Below are positions 1 through 9,502 of a stretch of 64,000 bases of DNA, in pieces. Under the pieces are notes generated by a model. The model was not told the origin of the DNA, searched no databases, and saw only the letters and a list, made by a program, of their open reading frames with translations. Every line of letters starts with the position of its first letter. Position 1 is the first letter of the stretch. Made by a program: the position numbers and the translations under genes. Source of the stretch: Gammaproteobacteria bacterium (GTDB lineage Bacteria > Pseudomonadota > Gammaproteobacteria > Ga0077554 > Ga007554); assembly GCA_040183005.1 (NCBI GenBank), contig JAMPIW010000007.1, positions 1,372,188 to 1,436,187 of the forward strand, in the 5' to 3' direction.

Positions 1-1042
1 GCAACAACAAGACCGCAATACCTAGCAGCAGCAGGCCATGCACCCACCACAAGCCGACCCCGGCAGGCACCACACCACGCTCCAGCCACGCGCGCGCGAC
101 GCCTAGCAGATTGTTATACACCACATAAATCAGTATCCCGGCAAACAGCTTGGCATAACGACCCTGACGCGGATTGCTGCGGCTTAACGGCACTGCCAGC
201 AGGGCCAGCAGCACGGCAGAGACGGGCATGGCGATGCGCCACTGAATCTCCGCGCTCGCGCCCGGCTCGGTTGATTGCCATAATGCCTGCGTCGGAACCG
301 CTGCCAATTGGCGCATGGTGGGCTCCACCGCCTTTTCCTCGACGCGAACGGCATGTTCTTTATACTGGACGATCTTGAAATCAGCTTTGCCGGGCGCGCC
401 TTCGTAGCGGTAGCCGTTCACCAGCACAACAAATCGGTCGCCGGTTTTGGGGTCGGTACGCTGATAGGCGCTGGGCGCCGTGATAATGGTTTGCCTGCCC
501 TTCTTCTCGCTCTGGATAAACACGTTATTCATCGCTCGCCGGTCTGGCGCCAGGCTCTCGATATAAACGATCAAATCCCCAGTGGTGGATTCCCTGAAAC
601 TGCCGGGTGTAATGGTGCTGATGTCCGAAGCCGTTTTGGCGCGATCCATAAGCTGATAGCTGCGTTCCTCCGCCCATGGCCCGGCATACAGCGACACTCC
701 TGCCACGAGCACTGCGAACAGCAGACCAACCCCAAGGATATTCCTTAGCATCCGCCCCGGCCCCACCCCGCAGGCGGCCAGGGCTGTCATTTCGCTGTCT
801 TTGTACAAACGTCCAAAGGCGAGCATGATGGCCAGATAGAGGGCCAGCGGCAACAGCAGCACCATGGCATTCAGCGACTTCAGCGAGAGCAGCTCGACCA
901 CCATGCCGGCTGGCAAGGCGCCCGCATCGGCCTCGGTCAGAAAACGCACAAAACGGTTGCTGACGTAAATGAGGGACAACACGCCCGTCACCGCCAATAG
1001 CGTTTGCAGCACTTCCTTCAATAAATAACGTTCAATTATCAA
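1..1042 (-). CDS. lptF: LptF, LPS export permease (3' end outside window)
   Basis: Translating the minus strand from a TTG at 1042 gives an uninterrupted LptF/YjgP-type permease: an N-terminus IIERYLLKEVLQTLLAV, an early hydrophobic helix, a second helix pair, a periplasmic beta-rich middle, and two C-terminal membrane segments near the window edge. LptF pairs with LptG and the LptB ATPase in the inner membrane to pull lipopolysaccharide out towards LptC and LptA. No ATG is in frame near the N-terminus, so a TTG start is inferred. The gene is divergent from pepA across 183 bp, a frequent arrangement in Proteobacteria. The C-terminus lies beyond position 1. Confidence 0.9.
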   Translation of the reverse strand, partial: MIIERYLLKEVLQTLLAVTGVLSLIYVSNRFVRFLTEADAGALPAGMVVELLSLKSLNAMVLLLPLALYLAIMLAFGRLYKDSEMTALAACGVGPGRMLRNILGVGLLFAVLVAGVSLYAGPWAEERSYQLMDRAKTASDISTITPGSFRESTTGDLIVYIESLAPDRRAMNNVFIQSEKKGRQTIITAPSAYQRTDPKTGDRFVVLVNGYRYEGAPGKADFKIVQYKEHAVRVEEKAVEPTMRQLAAVPTQALWQSTEPGASAEIQWRIAMPVSAVLLALLAVPLSRSNPRQGRYAKLFAGILIYVVYNNLLGVARAWLERGVVPAGVGLWWVHGLLLLGIAVLLL

Positions 1043-1225
1043 CAGGTCACACCCGAAAGGAAAAATGCGTTCTCTATATGGAAAAAGGGGGTATTTCAGG
1101 TAAACTTGAAATCAGGCCTATTTTATAAAGTTTTCCTTATAGCCTCCGCTATCAGGATAAACGTCAAACGTCAAAGAAATACAATTATCCACTGGTTTAT
1201 AGCCATTTGTCTTTAGGAGTTCGGC

Positions 1226-2728
1226 ATGGAGTTCACAGTAAAAAGCGGCGATCCCGAAAAACAGCGCACAGCCTGCATAGTAATGGGGGTGTTCGAACCA
1301 CGGCGGCTCTCACCCGTGGCGGAGAAACTGGATGACATCACCGGCGGCTATTTGTCCAAATTGATCCGGCGCGGCGACCTGGAGGGAAAGATCGGCCAGA
1401 CGCTGCTGCTGCACGATGTTCCGAATACGCTGTGCGACCGCATACTGCTGATCGGCTGCGGGCGCGAGCGCGATCTGGGCGACACCCAGTATCGCAAAAT
1501 CGTCAACACCGCTGTCAACACCCTGAATGAGATCGGCGCGATGGAGGCCGTGTGCTATCTGACCGAACTGCACATTAAGCAGCACGATGTACCGTGGAAG
1601 GTACGCCAAACGGTGGAGGCCGCGCAAAACGCTCTGTACCGTTTCGATCAGCTCAAAAGTAAAAAAGACACCGAGCGCCGCCCGTTGCGTAAACTGGTGT
1701 TGAGCGTGCCGAGTCGCCGCGATCTAACAGAGGGCGAACGGGCACTTGAGGTCGGGCTCGCTATTGCCGCGGGCGTGACGCTGACCAAAGACCTGGGCAA
1801 CCTCCCTGCCAATATTTGCACACCCACCTACCTAGCCGAGCAGGCCAAGGAACTGGGCAAGCGTCACAAGAACATCAAGGTCGACGTGCTTGAAACCGCC
1901 GACATGGAAAAGCTCAAAATGGGCTCGCTGTTATCCGTGTCACGCGGCAGCGATCAACCTCCGAAGCTGATCACCCTCGAATACAGCGGCGGTAAAAAGC
2001 ATGACAAGCCCGTGGTACTGGTCGGCAAGGGCGTCACCTTCGATTCCGGCGGCATTTCAATCAAGCCCGCCGACAAGATGGACGAAATGAAATATGACAT
2101 GTGCGGCGCAGCCAGCGTGCTGGGCACCTTGTCCGCCGTGGCCGAAATGAAACTGCCCATCAACGTGGTCGGCATCATCCCCGCCACGGAAAACCTGCTC
2201 AACGGCCAGGCCACCAAACCAGGCGACATTGTCACCAGCCTGTCCGGCCAGACCATTGAGATCCTTAACACAGACGCAGAAGGCCGCCTGATCCTGTGCG
2301 ACGCGCTGACCTATGCCGAACGTTATGAGCCGGACACAGTCATCGATATCGCCACCCTCACCGGCGCCTGCGTCATTGCCCTTGGCAGGCACGCCAGCGG
2401 CCTACTGAGCAATCACAGCCCCTTGACACACGACCTGCTCAACGCGGGCAAGGCCAGCGGCGACCGCGCCTGGGAGCTACCCCTGTGGGATGAATACCAG
2501 GATCAGCTCAAAAGCAACTTTGCCGACATGTCCAACGTCGGCGGGCGCGAGGGCGGCACCATCACCGCCGCCTGCTTCCTGGCGCGTTTCACCAAGAAAT
2601 TCCATTGGGCGCACCTCGACATCGCCGGCACCGCCTGGCTGTCAGGCGACAAAAAGGGCGCCACCGGACGGCCCGTGCCGTTGCTGACACAGTATTTGAT
2701 GGATAGGTGTGCGGAGAAGCAGGTATAG
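1226..2728 (+). CDS. pepA: Leucyl aminopeptidase PepA (M17)
   Basis: A 500-residue protein of normal family length. It has an N-terminal macro-like domain (about 1-170) and a C-terminal dinuclear-metal peptidase domain. Seen directly: the [11 protein letters not shown] metal and catalytic lysine segment near residues 266-276 and the M17 signature NTDAEGRL starting at about residue 348. It releases N-terminal amino acids from peptides in the cytosol; in some bacteria PepA also binds DNA in site-specific recombination and pyrimidine control (family knowledge). The start ATG follows AGGAG at a normal distance. In related genomes holC normally follows directly; here about 9.5 kb of accessory DNA separates them. 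Confidence 0.96.
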   Translation: MEFTVKSGDPEKQRTACIVMGVFEPRRLSPVAEKLDDITGGYLSKLIRRGDLEGKIGQTLLLHDVPNTLCDRILLIGCGRERDLGDTQYRKIVNTAVNTLNEIGAMEAVCYLTELHIKQHDVPWKVRQTVEAAQNALYRFDQLKSKKDTERRPLRKLVLSVPSRRDLTEGERALEVGLAIAAGVTLTKDLGNLPANICTPTYLAEQAKELGKRHKNIKVDVLETADMEKLKMGSLLSVSRGSDQPPKLITLEYSGGKKHDKPVVLVGKGVTFDSGGISIKPADKMDEMKYDMCGAASVLGTLSAVAEMKLPINVVGIIPATENLLNGQATKPGDIVTSLSGQTIEILNTDAEGRLILCDALTYAERYEPDTVIDIATLTGACVIALGRHASGLLSNHSPLTHDLLNAGKASGDRAWELPLWDEYQDQLKSNFADMSNVGGREGGTITAACFLARFTKKFHWAHLDIAGTAWLSGDKKGATGRPVPLLTQYLMDRCAEKQV

Positions 2729-2826
2729 CGGTAAAAAACGACCACACCACGGGGGGGTATGTTGCATCCAACGTAGGGTGCGCCGTACCCGTGAAGGGCA
2801 CAATGTGAAGGGCACGTTATCCCCTG

Positions 2827-3123
2827 CACGCTGACCAAGTGGCCCAATTCGTGGATGACGCCTGCGAAACCGGCACCGACTGCCGCGCCACCTCCGCCAA
2901 GCTATACACCCGCTATCAGGGCTGGGCGATGGATGCCGGAGTGCGGCGGCAACTCAACCGCAACAATTTCACCGGGCGGCTGAAACGGCTGGGCTATGCG
3001 TCGGGGCGGAGAACGAGCGGGGCGCGGATGATTGCGGGGGGGGGGAAGCCGAGGCAAGAGGTGGGTAGTTATGGCGCAGTGAAGGAGGGGGTGAAATGTC
3101 CAGATTTATCCTTATTCTTCTAG
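2827..3123 (+). pseudogene. 3' remnant of a P4-type satellite/phage primase-helicase
   Basis: Only about 95 codons remain. They resemble the C-terminal tail of phage P4 alpha / D5-type primases: an acidic start (FVDDACETGTDCRATSAKLY), a YxxW segment (YTRYQGWAMDAG), a helix ending NNFTGRLKRLGY, and an RRTSGARMI segment. The last 30 codons look out of frame after a G-rich run near 3035. No start, catalytic primase or helicase motifs are present, so it is a relict. It sits immediately after pepA and marks the left end of the island as the residue of a P4-like integrative element. Identification is by pattern recognition only. Confidence 0.65.
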
Positions 3124-3198
3124 CCTGCCAACCAGAAATTGGCGCACAATTTCCACTTCGTGACATAAAAAATAGTGATGACAGGGGAATTTGTGAGC

Positions 3199-4266
3199 AT
3201 GGATTTTTTTCAATTCACCATTCAACGGCTTGTGCTGCACAAGGTTCAGCCGCGCCAAAATCGTGCTCCAGTTGCTCCTGTTTATGGGCAGGGGCTTGTG
3301 AACATGGGGGCGGATGGGCTGCAAACCCTCCAGAATCGCATCGTCAAGGCCATGGGGAACGATTCTCGTGGGGTTGAAATGGCGATAGCCCAACATGGCG
3401 CGGGGAGTTTTTTTGCCACAGCCACGGGCCTGTTGGAATCTGATGACGTTTCATTTGTTGACAGGTCAAAACTCATTGCCGATATGCTTAACGTTGCCCA
3501 GGCAACCCGCGATTTACCAGGGGGCGCTCTGGTAGTCATGACAGGCATAACGGGCGCGAACGCAGCGCGTTTTCTGGCAGTGATTAAGGCGGAAATGCAA
3601 GACGGCTTTGATCTTGAAGAGTCCGAACAAGGGCTAACTGTTCAATATCTCAGCAATTTGATGCTGACCCCAGCGCAGCGCTTTTACAAGATCGGGCTGC
3701 TACTGGAACGCACCTACAATGAAGCTGGCGAGGAAGGAAGAGCGCCGGGCGATTTTGCCGCAATTTTGTATGACCAACAAATGAGCGCACAGGAAACCCG
3801 CTCGGCAGCCCAATATTTTTACCGGACCTTTCTTGGGTTCGAGGTGATGGACACCAGCAAGAAGCTGACCCGCGATTTCTTTTTGTTTACGCGAGAATTC
3901 ATTACTGGCCGCGATCTTGACACCGAGAAGAAGCTAGACCTTAACGATGCCTTGCGCGTCATGGTCAAGTCTGATCAGACTTTAACGCTCTCGTCCGCCG
4001 AGTATGCCGATTCCTACTTGGCCTTTGACGAAGACACCCGAGACGATTATCTGCAATTCATGCAAACCAAGGGTTTTCCTGCTCAGGCGATTAGCAAGGA
4101 CACTTCCTTGCTGGGCTCGTTGTTGAAGCGCCGCAAGGTTAAGTTCACCAGCGATGTCACCCTAACCGCTCCTGCCGACCAGTTCAAAGACTTAATACAG
4201 ATCGAGGAAAGCGGCGCGGATTCAACCCTGGTCAGAATCAAAGGCAAGTTAAGGTCAGAGGAATGA
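3199..4266 (+). CDS. NdpA/YejK-like 37-kDa nucleoid-associated family protein
   Basis: The sequence has the layout of the NA37 (YejK/NdpA) family: a beta-rich N-terminus (FTIQRLVLHKV), a central hydrophobic strand (GGALVVMTG) followed by FLAVIKAEMQDGF, a YLSNLMLTPAQRFYKIGLL segment, and a C-terminal part with FMQTKGFPAQ and a closing strand RIKGKL. At about 355 residues it is slightly longer than E. coli YejK. I chose ATG 3199 because AGGGGA lies about ten bases upstream; an in-frame ATG at 3175 has no such site. The stop overlaps the next start as ATGA, so it is translationally coupled to the RelA/SpoT-like gene. YejK binds nucleoid DNA; the role in this pairing is unknown. Confidence 0.72.
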   Translation: MDFFQFTIQRLVLHKVQPRQNRAPVAPVYGQGLVNMGADGLQTLQNRIVKAMGNDSRGVEMAIAQHGAGSFFATATGLLESDDVSFVDRSKLIADMLNVAQATRDLPGGALVVMTGITGANAARFLAVIKAEMQDGFDLEESEQGLTVQYLSNLMLTPAQRFYKIGLLLERTYNEAGEEGRAPGDFAAILYDQQMSAQETRSAAQYFYRTFLGFEVMDTSKKLTRDFFLFTREFITGRDLDTEKKLDLNDALRVMVKSDQTLTLSSAEYADSYLAFDEDTRDDYLQFMQTKGFPAQAISKDTSLLGSLLKRRKVKFTSDVTLTAPADQFKDLIQIEESGADSTLVRIKGKLRSEE

Positions 4267-5255
4267 CCGAAGCAGACTTCATTGAGCGTTTTGAGAAAGA
4301 TGCCCCAATGCTGGAGGCGTGGGGACGTTTTGTGGCCAAGGCAATCTGCGACAAACTTGGTGAATTACTGCCAGAATCTGAATCTGTTGAGACTTTTCTA
4401 AAACTTCCGGTTAGTCCGCGTGTAAAAACAGTGGAGTCGGCAATAGAAAAAGTTTTCGTTCGCAAGCCCTACCAAAACCCTTATGAAGACTTGAGCGATA
4501 AGGTCGGCGTCCGCTTTGTCGTTCTGCTTACCCAGGACATTGATAAAATCACTGGCGCCGTGGAATCAATCGAGCATTGGGCGGCATCAAAGGACAAGGA
4601 CTACGAAAAAGAGCAGGAACAAAATCCCGAATCTTTTGATTACCAGTCCGTTCATTTTGTTGTTCGCGCCAAGCAGAACTTGCCAGTAGGCGGAATAACT
4701 GTACCGGCGGGTACACCCTGCGAAGTGCAGGTTCGCAGCCTCATGCAACATGCCTACAGCGAGCTTACCCACGATGCCACCTACAAGCCCAAGGCGGCAG
4801 CTACACCACAGGTTAAGCGCTACATGGCGCGCAGTATGGCGTTGATTGAAACGACCGACGAGCTTTTCTGTACCGCAAAAAAACAAATAGATATTGCAAC
4901 AAGCCCAGAAGACGCCATTCTCAGGGATATAAAACGCCTATATGAAGTTTTGATCGGCGAAAGGGCTATTGCCACAAAAACCGAACTGGAACTTATTGAC
5001 GCCTACCGGGAAAAATTCGTACCGGAAACCGCTTCAGAAATTCAGCAGTTTTTACAGGCTACCCCGGCACTTGTTCAATTGATAAAAGATCGTCGCACAG
5101 GGAATATCCTTTATCGGCAGGCCGCTATTCCGGTTGTTTACTATCTCGTGTCTGCGCGCAGCAAGTTCACAAAAGCCCAGTGGCCGCTGGGGAGCCGGGA
5201 AAAAGACCTTGAACAGATATTTACTGACTTGGACCATTCCTACACCACGGATTAG
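4263..5255 (+). CDS. RelA/SpoT-domain nucleotidyl (pyrophosphate) transferase
   Basis: A 330-residue single-domain alarmone-synthetase-fold protein. Visible signatures: LSDKVGVRFVV (residues 77-87, the ATP/G-loop side of the fold), YQSVH (127-131), EVQVRS (154-159) with the acidic catalytic Glu, and QHAYSELTH (162-170). There is no HD hydrolase domain and no TGS or ACT domain, so it is a small synthetase type. The C-terminal ~140 residues are helical and match nothing I recognise. Family knowledge: such stand-alone synthetases make (p)ppGpp or, as toxSAS toxins, make toxic alarmones or pyrophosphorylate tRNA. Coupling to the upstream NA37-like gene by a 4-bp overlap suggests a two-protein module, possibly toxin with partner or infection-triggered. 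Confidence 0.85.
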   Translation: MTEADFIERFEKDAPMLEAWGRFVAKAICDKLGELLPESESVETFLKLPVSPRVKTVESAIEKVFVRKPYQNPYEDLSDKVGVRFVVLLTQDIDKITGAVESIEHWAASKDKDYEKEQEQNPESFDYQSVHFVVRAKQNLPVGGITVPAGTPCEVQVRSLMQHAYSELTHDATYKPKAAATPQVKRYMARSMALIETTDELFCTAKKQIDIATSPEDAILRDIKRLYEVLIGERAIATKTELELIDAYREKFVPETASEIQQFLQATPALVQLIKDRRTGNILYRQAAIPVVYYLVSARSKFTKAQWPLGSREKDLEQIFTDLDHSYTTD

Positions 5256-5267
5256 AAATAGGCGGAG
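5255..5267 (+). repeat. 13-bp direct repeat, left copy
   Basis: The sequence GAAATAGGCGGAG begins on the last base of the RelA/SpoT-like stop codon. An identical copy lies at 10212-10224, eight bases after the stop of the endonuclease III-like gene. The two copies bracket the mcrB-mcrC-nth-like operon exactly, suggesting a cassette boundary. A chance match of this length within 5 kb is possible; the position at both cassette edges is what makes it notable. Confidence 0.45.
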
Positions 5268-5529
5268 TGACGTAAGTGATGCGGTGTTCTACATTTCTCC
5301 AATTTATCGCGTAGCGGCTTATTTAGTAGTGGCTCATCTGATGCACAGCCATGTAAGGGAAGATATGTAGGGGATAGCGTCACTTGTGTCACTGCTGGCT
5401 TTTTTAGGCAAAATATTCGTATGATGCACAGTGCAAATGGTTCTGTGCGCCGGCAGAAATTCAGAGAACACATTGGAACTGGCCTCTTTGACCATGACGG
5501 GACCAGCAATTTCAGTAGGTAAGAAAACG

Positions 5530-7137
5530 ATGCTTCAACAACGCGAACAATTCAAAGCGGCGTTCATGCCGTACCTGCGACAGTTCATTCAGCAGGCACA
5601 GCTAGAGAAACCAGAACTTACCCAAGTGCCAGTCCCACCTGAACTTGGGCATATTTGTCAGGTCCACGGCATCGCCATGAAGACAAGCTTCGGAATGGGA
5701 TCGCCCACCGTAATTCCCTGGATGGCATGTTTTTATCCCGGACAAACAGCGAGCAAGGAAGGTGTCTACCCTGTCATCTTGTATCGTCGCGATAACCACA
5801 CGTTAAGCGTTTGCTATGGTGTGAGCGCCACAACCCAGGCGGCAGAAGGCGATTGGCCGAGGGAGTGGCCAGCGGAACTTGTTCAAACCCTGCCATTTTT
5901 TGGCCATAAAAAATATGGCGAATCGCACGAACTACGGCTTTTTCAAACTGATGAAAGAGAAGATTATTCGGGAATCACAGACGCATTCCTGCACGTCATG
6001 GATGATTATCTCACCTTGCCCAGAGCAACGCCAACACTGGAGCCGTTAATGTTGGAAATTTCCTTGCGAGCATTTCGAGAGCAATCACATGCAAGCTTTA
6101 CTCGGGCGGGGTTGCGAGTTTCTGATAGCCTGTTGCTCCGTTTTGCCGCATCACTCCTCGCCAAGCGTTTCCTCATCCTCACCGGCCTTTCCGGCTCGGG
6201 CAAGACAAAGCTTGCTCACGCCTTCGCCGCCTGGATTTCGGAGACCGAAGACCAGTACCGCCTCGTTGCCGTAGGCGCGGACTGGACCACGAACGAAAAC
6301 GTGGTCGGCTACCAGGACGCGCTGCAAACCGGCATTTACCGCAAGCCGTCCAACGGCGCGCTGGACGTGATCCTGCGTGCGGAGAGCGACCCGGCGCGCC
6401 CCTACTTCCTGATCCTGGACGAAATGAATCTTTCCCACGTGGAGCGCTATTTCGCCGATATTTTGTCCGCTGTTGAATCGGGGCAGGAAATCGCACTGCA
6501 TTCGGCGGCGGGGAACCTGAAAGCGAGCGAGGACGACCCCTTGCCGGTGCCGCCCAAACTCCGCCTGCCGGACAACCTGTTTATCGTCGGCACGGTGAAC
6601 GTGGACGAAACCACTTACATGTTTTCGCCCAAGGTGCTGGATCGCGCCAACGTAATCGAATTTCGCGCCACCGCTGACGACATCGCCGCGTTTCTCGATG
6701 CGCCGTCAAAGGTGGACATGGCCGCGCTGGCCGGCAAGGGCGCGGCTTTCGGCCCGGCCTTTGTAACGGAAGCCAGTGCGGACGCGCAACTGGACGGCGC
6801 GACAGCAGCGGACCTCAAGGCACGGCTAACGGAGATTTTTGGCGCGCTTGCCCCGATTGGCGCGGAATTCGGTTTCCGCACCGCGTATGAAATTACTCGC
6901 TTCACCCATTTTCACGCCAAGCTGGCTGGCAGCGGTTGGCAGTTCAAAGATGCCCTGGATGCCCAGGTGCTGCAAAAGCTGCTGCCCAAGCTGCATGGCT
7001 CGGAACGCAGGTTGGGGCCGGTGCTGAAAGCGTTGGAAGCGTTTTGCACGACGCATCAGTGCGATGACAGCCTGAAAAAAATCCGCCGCATGCAGGACCG
7101 TTTGAAAGACGGCTTCACCAGCTTCGCCGAGGCCTAA
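5530..7137 (+). CDS. McrB-like AAA+ (GTPase-type) restriction subunit with DUF3578 N-domain
   Basis: Motor subunit of a type IV-like, modification-dependent restriction system. The N-terminal ~200 residues match the MrcB_N/DUF3578 layout (GMGSPTVIPWMACFYPG, then a LYRRDNHTLSVCYG strand pair). The C-terminal AAA+ module shows Walker A GLSGSGKTK near residue 220, Walker B LILDEMN near 294, and the McrB-like sensor GTVNVDET near 354. In E. coli, McrB hydrolyses GTP and drives McrC. The preferred start is ATG 5530 (535 residues). An in-frame upstream start at 5431 would add 33 residues of unlikely sequence. The stop codon abuts the next gene's GTG directly. The 275 bp before it probably holds the operon promoter. 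Confidence 0.88.
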   Translation: MLQQREQFKAAFMPYLRQFIQQAQLEKPELTQVPVPPELGHICQVHGIAMKTSFGMGSPTVIPWMACFYPGQTASKEGVYPVILYRRDNHTLSVCYGVSATTQAAEGDWPREWPAELVQTLPFFGHKKYGESHELRLFQTDEREDYSGITDAFLHVMDDYLTLPRATPTLEPLMLEISLRAFREQSHASFTRAGLRVSDSLLLRFAASLLAKRFLILTGLSGSGKTKLAHAFAAWISETEDQYRLVAVGADWTTNENVVGYQDALQTGIYRKPSNGALDVILRAESDPARPYFLILDEMNLSHVERYFADILSAVESGQEIALHSAAGNLKASEDDPLPVPPKLRLPDNLFIVGTVNVDETTYMFSPKVLDRANVIEFRATADDIAAFLDAPSKVDMAALAGKGAAFGPAFVTEASADAQLDGATAADLKARLTEIFGALAPIGAEFGFRTAYEITRFTHFHAKLAGSGWQFKDALDAQVLQKLLPKLHGSERRLGPVLKALEAFCTTHQCDDSLKKIRRMQDRLKDGFTSFAEA

Positions 7138-9501
7138 GTGGCAGAGCCGCTTCCCGAGGCACTGGAGTTTCTGGACGAACGCGGCAACCCTGTCGCAAGC
7201 CTGGAACTTTACCCGCCCGATAGCCCGGCCAACGCGTTGGTGCGGCTGGAAGATGCGGAAGCCAGGGAGGCCGGAGAGGAGCCGGTGCAGCTCATGGAAG
7301 GGCTGCGCTACGAATACGCTTTTGTCGGCCCCGGCGCTGATAACCTGCGGCTGGAAGAAGAATTTGGTAAGGGCGCGGTCGAGCCAAGCGGCATCAAGGG
7401 GCTGGCACACTGCGGCAGCATCGCCACCGGCCTGAATACCGGGCGGCTGGCTCTGGTGGTGCGCGATGCGGCGGGAGAAATTGCCGGGCGCGCAGCGCTT
7501 GAGGTACGCTCGCGCAAGGTCACGTATCGTTACGACTACCGGCGTATGCTGGAAGACATCACCGATCAATGCGTGGCTCTGCTCATGGAACTGCGCGCCC
7601 CTACGGCCATGCGCGTAGCGCCCGACCCTGGCCGGACACCGGACACGTTGCACCAGCGCTTTGCCTTTTTGCGCGGCCTGCTTGGCTCGCGCCAGTTTCG
7701 GGATGCGCTGCACCGCATTACTACCCACCCCCACCGGCGCTGGGAGCCAGAAGAATCCGTCCACGACATGCGGCGAGGCTTCAAGCCCGACGCCAGAACA
7801 CTGCGCCAGCTTGCCCGTGCGCCCAGGCGGGTGCCGCTCCCGTCCGGCCACCCGCTGGCGAAGATCATTCCATCCCTGCCCGAGCGCATTTCGCTCCACC
7901 GCAACGCCCAGACCGAGGACACGCCGGAAAACCGCTTTGTCAGGTTCGCGCTGCAAACCTTTTCCGGTTTCCTGAACCGGATGCGCCTCAAGCTGGAAGA
8001 AGTCGGCAGCGCTGCCGACACGCGGCTGCAAGCGGAAATCGCCGCGCTGGAAAACCAGCTCGAAACGGCTTTGGCGGCAGACGTGTTCCGCAGCGTTTCC
8101 GACCCGGACATGCTGCCGCTGGGTAGCCCTGTTTTGCAGCGCAAGGAAGGCTATCGCGAGGTTTATCAGGCGTGGCTCAAGTTCGACATGGCGGCGCGCC
8201 TGGTATGGCACGGCGGCGATGACGTGTACGGCGCAGGCCAGCGCGACATCGCCACGCTGTACGAATACTGGGTTTTCTTCAAGCTGCTGGACATCGTTTC
8301 GGCGGTGTTCAAGCTGGAAAAACCTGCCGCCCATGCACTGATCGAAGAAACTGCGGACGGCTTCGGCCTCAAGCTCAAATCCGGCGAGCAACTGGCGTTC
8401 GATGGCGTAACTTTTGGCGGTGCTCGTCCGCTGCGAGTGCGTTTCAGCTACAACCGCAGCTTTTCTCACAATGCCGCGCCGGATCGGGTTGGATCGTGGA
8501 CCGAGCGCATGCGCCCGGACTACTCGTTGAGCCTGTGGCCGGCAGAGTTTTCCGAAGCAGAAGCGGAAGCTCAGGAAATCATGGCGCATGTGCATTTTGA
8601 TGCCAAATACCGCATCGACAACGTGGAGCAGCTTTTTGGGCGCGAGGACGAAAGTTTGGGTGCCGCTGGCGTGAATAGTGACTTGGCTGAAGAAAAGCAG
8701 GAGCAGCGCGAAGGCCGCTACAAACGCGCCGACCTGTTGAAAATGCACGCTTACCGCGATGCCATCCGCCGCACCCAAGGCGCTTATGTGCTCTACCCCG
8801 GCGATTCATCGCGCCAGTGGCAGGGCTACCATGAAATTTTGCCAGGGCTGGGCGCGTTCCCGCTCAAGCCCGGCAACGGCGCACAGGAAGTGGAAAACTT
8901 TATCCGCGAGGTTGTCGCCCACGCATGCAACCGTGCGACTGCGCGGGAGCGCCAGAGCTACCATACCTACCAAACGCAGGAAGCGCCAGCGAGCTATGCG
9001 GTGTTGAGCAAGTTGCCCGAGTTTGATGGCGCTACCCGCAGGCGCGCGCAACCTCCTGCCGAAACGCATGTGCTGGTTGGTTGGTACAAGGACGAGGCAC
9101 ATTTGAAATGGGTGCTGGCCCAGAAGCTATATAACTTCCGCATGGACACGAAAGCTGGCTCGCTACGGCTCACGCCGGAAGTTTCAGGCGCACAGTATCT
9201 GTTGCTGCACAGCTACAAGGGAAAAACGAGTTCCGGCCTTTTCCATGTCGCCAAGGAAGGACCGCGCGTGCTTTCACGAGAAAAGCTGAAGGAAAAGGGC
9301 TATCCCGGCGCACCATCCCAACCTTTCTACCTAGTCTATAACGTAGTGCCAGCGCCCGGATTTGATGGCTACGAATGGGATTACTCGAAACTGCCCGAGC
9401 GCCTGCAAAATCGCCAGTCCGCCGAGCCGCAAACAGTCACGCTCGACGAGTTGATGGCAGTAGCCAAGGAGAACCTGCTGGCTGGCGCTGGGGGCGGCTG
9501 A
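7138..9501 (+). CDS. McrC-like DUF2357 / PD-(D/E)XK nuclease subunit
   Basis: A 787-residue partner of the McrB-like motor. The N-terminal half has the DUF2357 character (YEYAFVGPGAD, then a helical RRYDYR-like region near 130). The C-terminal half carries a PD-(D/E)XK nuclease core: RPDYSLSLW near residue 458, then HFDAKYR near 486, and a conserved KMHAYRDAIRRT helix. The last ~170 residues (from about HVLVGWYKDEAHLKWVL) have a beta-rich PUA/EVE-like look that could read a modified base; that assignment is tentative. The start is GTG directly after the mcrB stop, so expression is coupled. Long antisense ORFs across this GC-rich gene are shadows. Confidence 0.85.
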   Translation: MAEPLPEALEFLDERGNPVASLELYPPDSPANALVRLEDAEAREAGEEPVQLMEGLRYEYAFVGPGADNLRLEEEFGKGAVEPSGIKGLAHCGSIATGLNTGRLALVVRDAAGEIAGRAALEVRSRKVTYRYDYRRMLEDITDQCVALLMELRAPTAMRVAPDPGRTPDTLHQRFAFLRGLLGSRQFRDALHRITTHPHRRWEPEESVHDMRRGFKPDARTLRQLARAPRRVPLPSGHPLAKIIPSLPERISLHRNAQTEDTPENRFVRFALQTFSGFLNRMRLKLEEVGSAADTRLQAEIAALENQLETALAADVFRSVSDPDMLPLGSPVLQRKEGYREVYQAWLKFDMAARLVWHGGDDVYGAGQRDIATLYEYWVFFKLLDIVSAVFKLEKPAAHALIEETADGFGLKLKSGEQLAFDGVTFGGARPLRVRFSYNRSFSHNAAPDRVGSWTERMRPDYSLSLWPAEFSEAEAEAQEIMAHVHFDAKYRIDNVEQLFGREDESLGAAGVNSDLAEEKQEQREGRYKRADLLKMHAYRDAIRRTQGAYVLYPGDSSRQWQGYHEILPGLGAFPLKPGNGAQEVENFIREVVAHACNRATARERQSYHTYQTQEAPASYAVLSKLPEFDGATRRRAQPPAETHVLVGWYKDEAHLKWVLAQKLYNFRMDTKAGSLRLTPEVSGAQYLLLHSYKGKTSSGLFHVAKEGPRVLSREKLKEKGYPGAPSQPFYLVYNVVPAPGFDGYEWDYSKLPERLQNRQSAEPQTVTLDELMAVAKENLLAGAGGG

Positions 9502-9502
9502 C

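Noticed and set aside
5300-5420. Possible additional operator copy near TTCTGTGCGCC (about 5435)
   Set aside because: Only the left half-site matches; the CACA half is missing.
6826-8778. A 650-codon open frame antisense to the mcrB/mcrC genes
   Set aside because: It is a shadow of GC-rich coding sequence. Its translation has no domain features, while the sense strand carries clear McrB and DUF2357 motifs.
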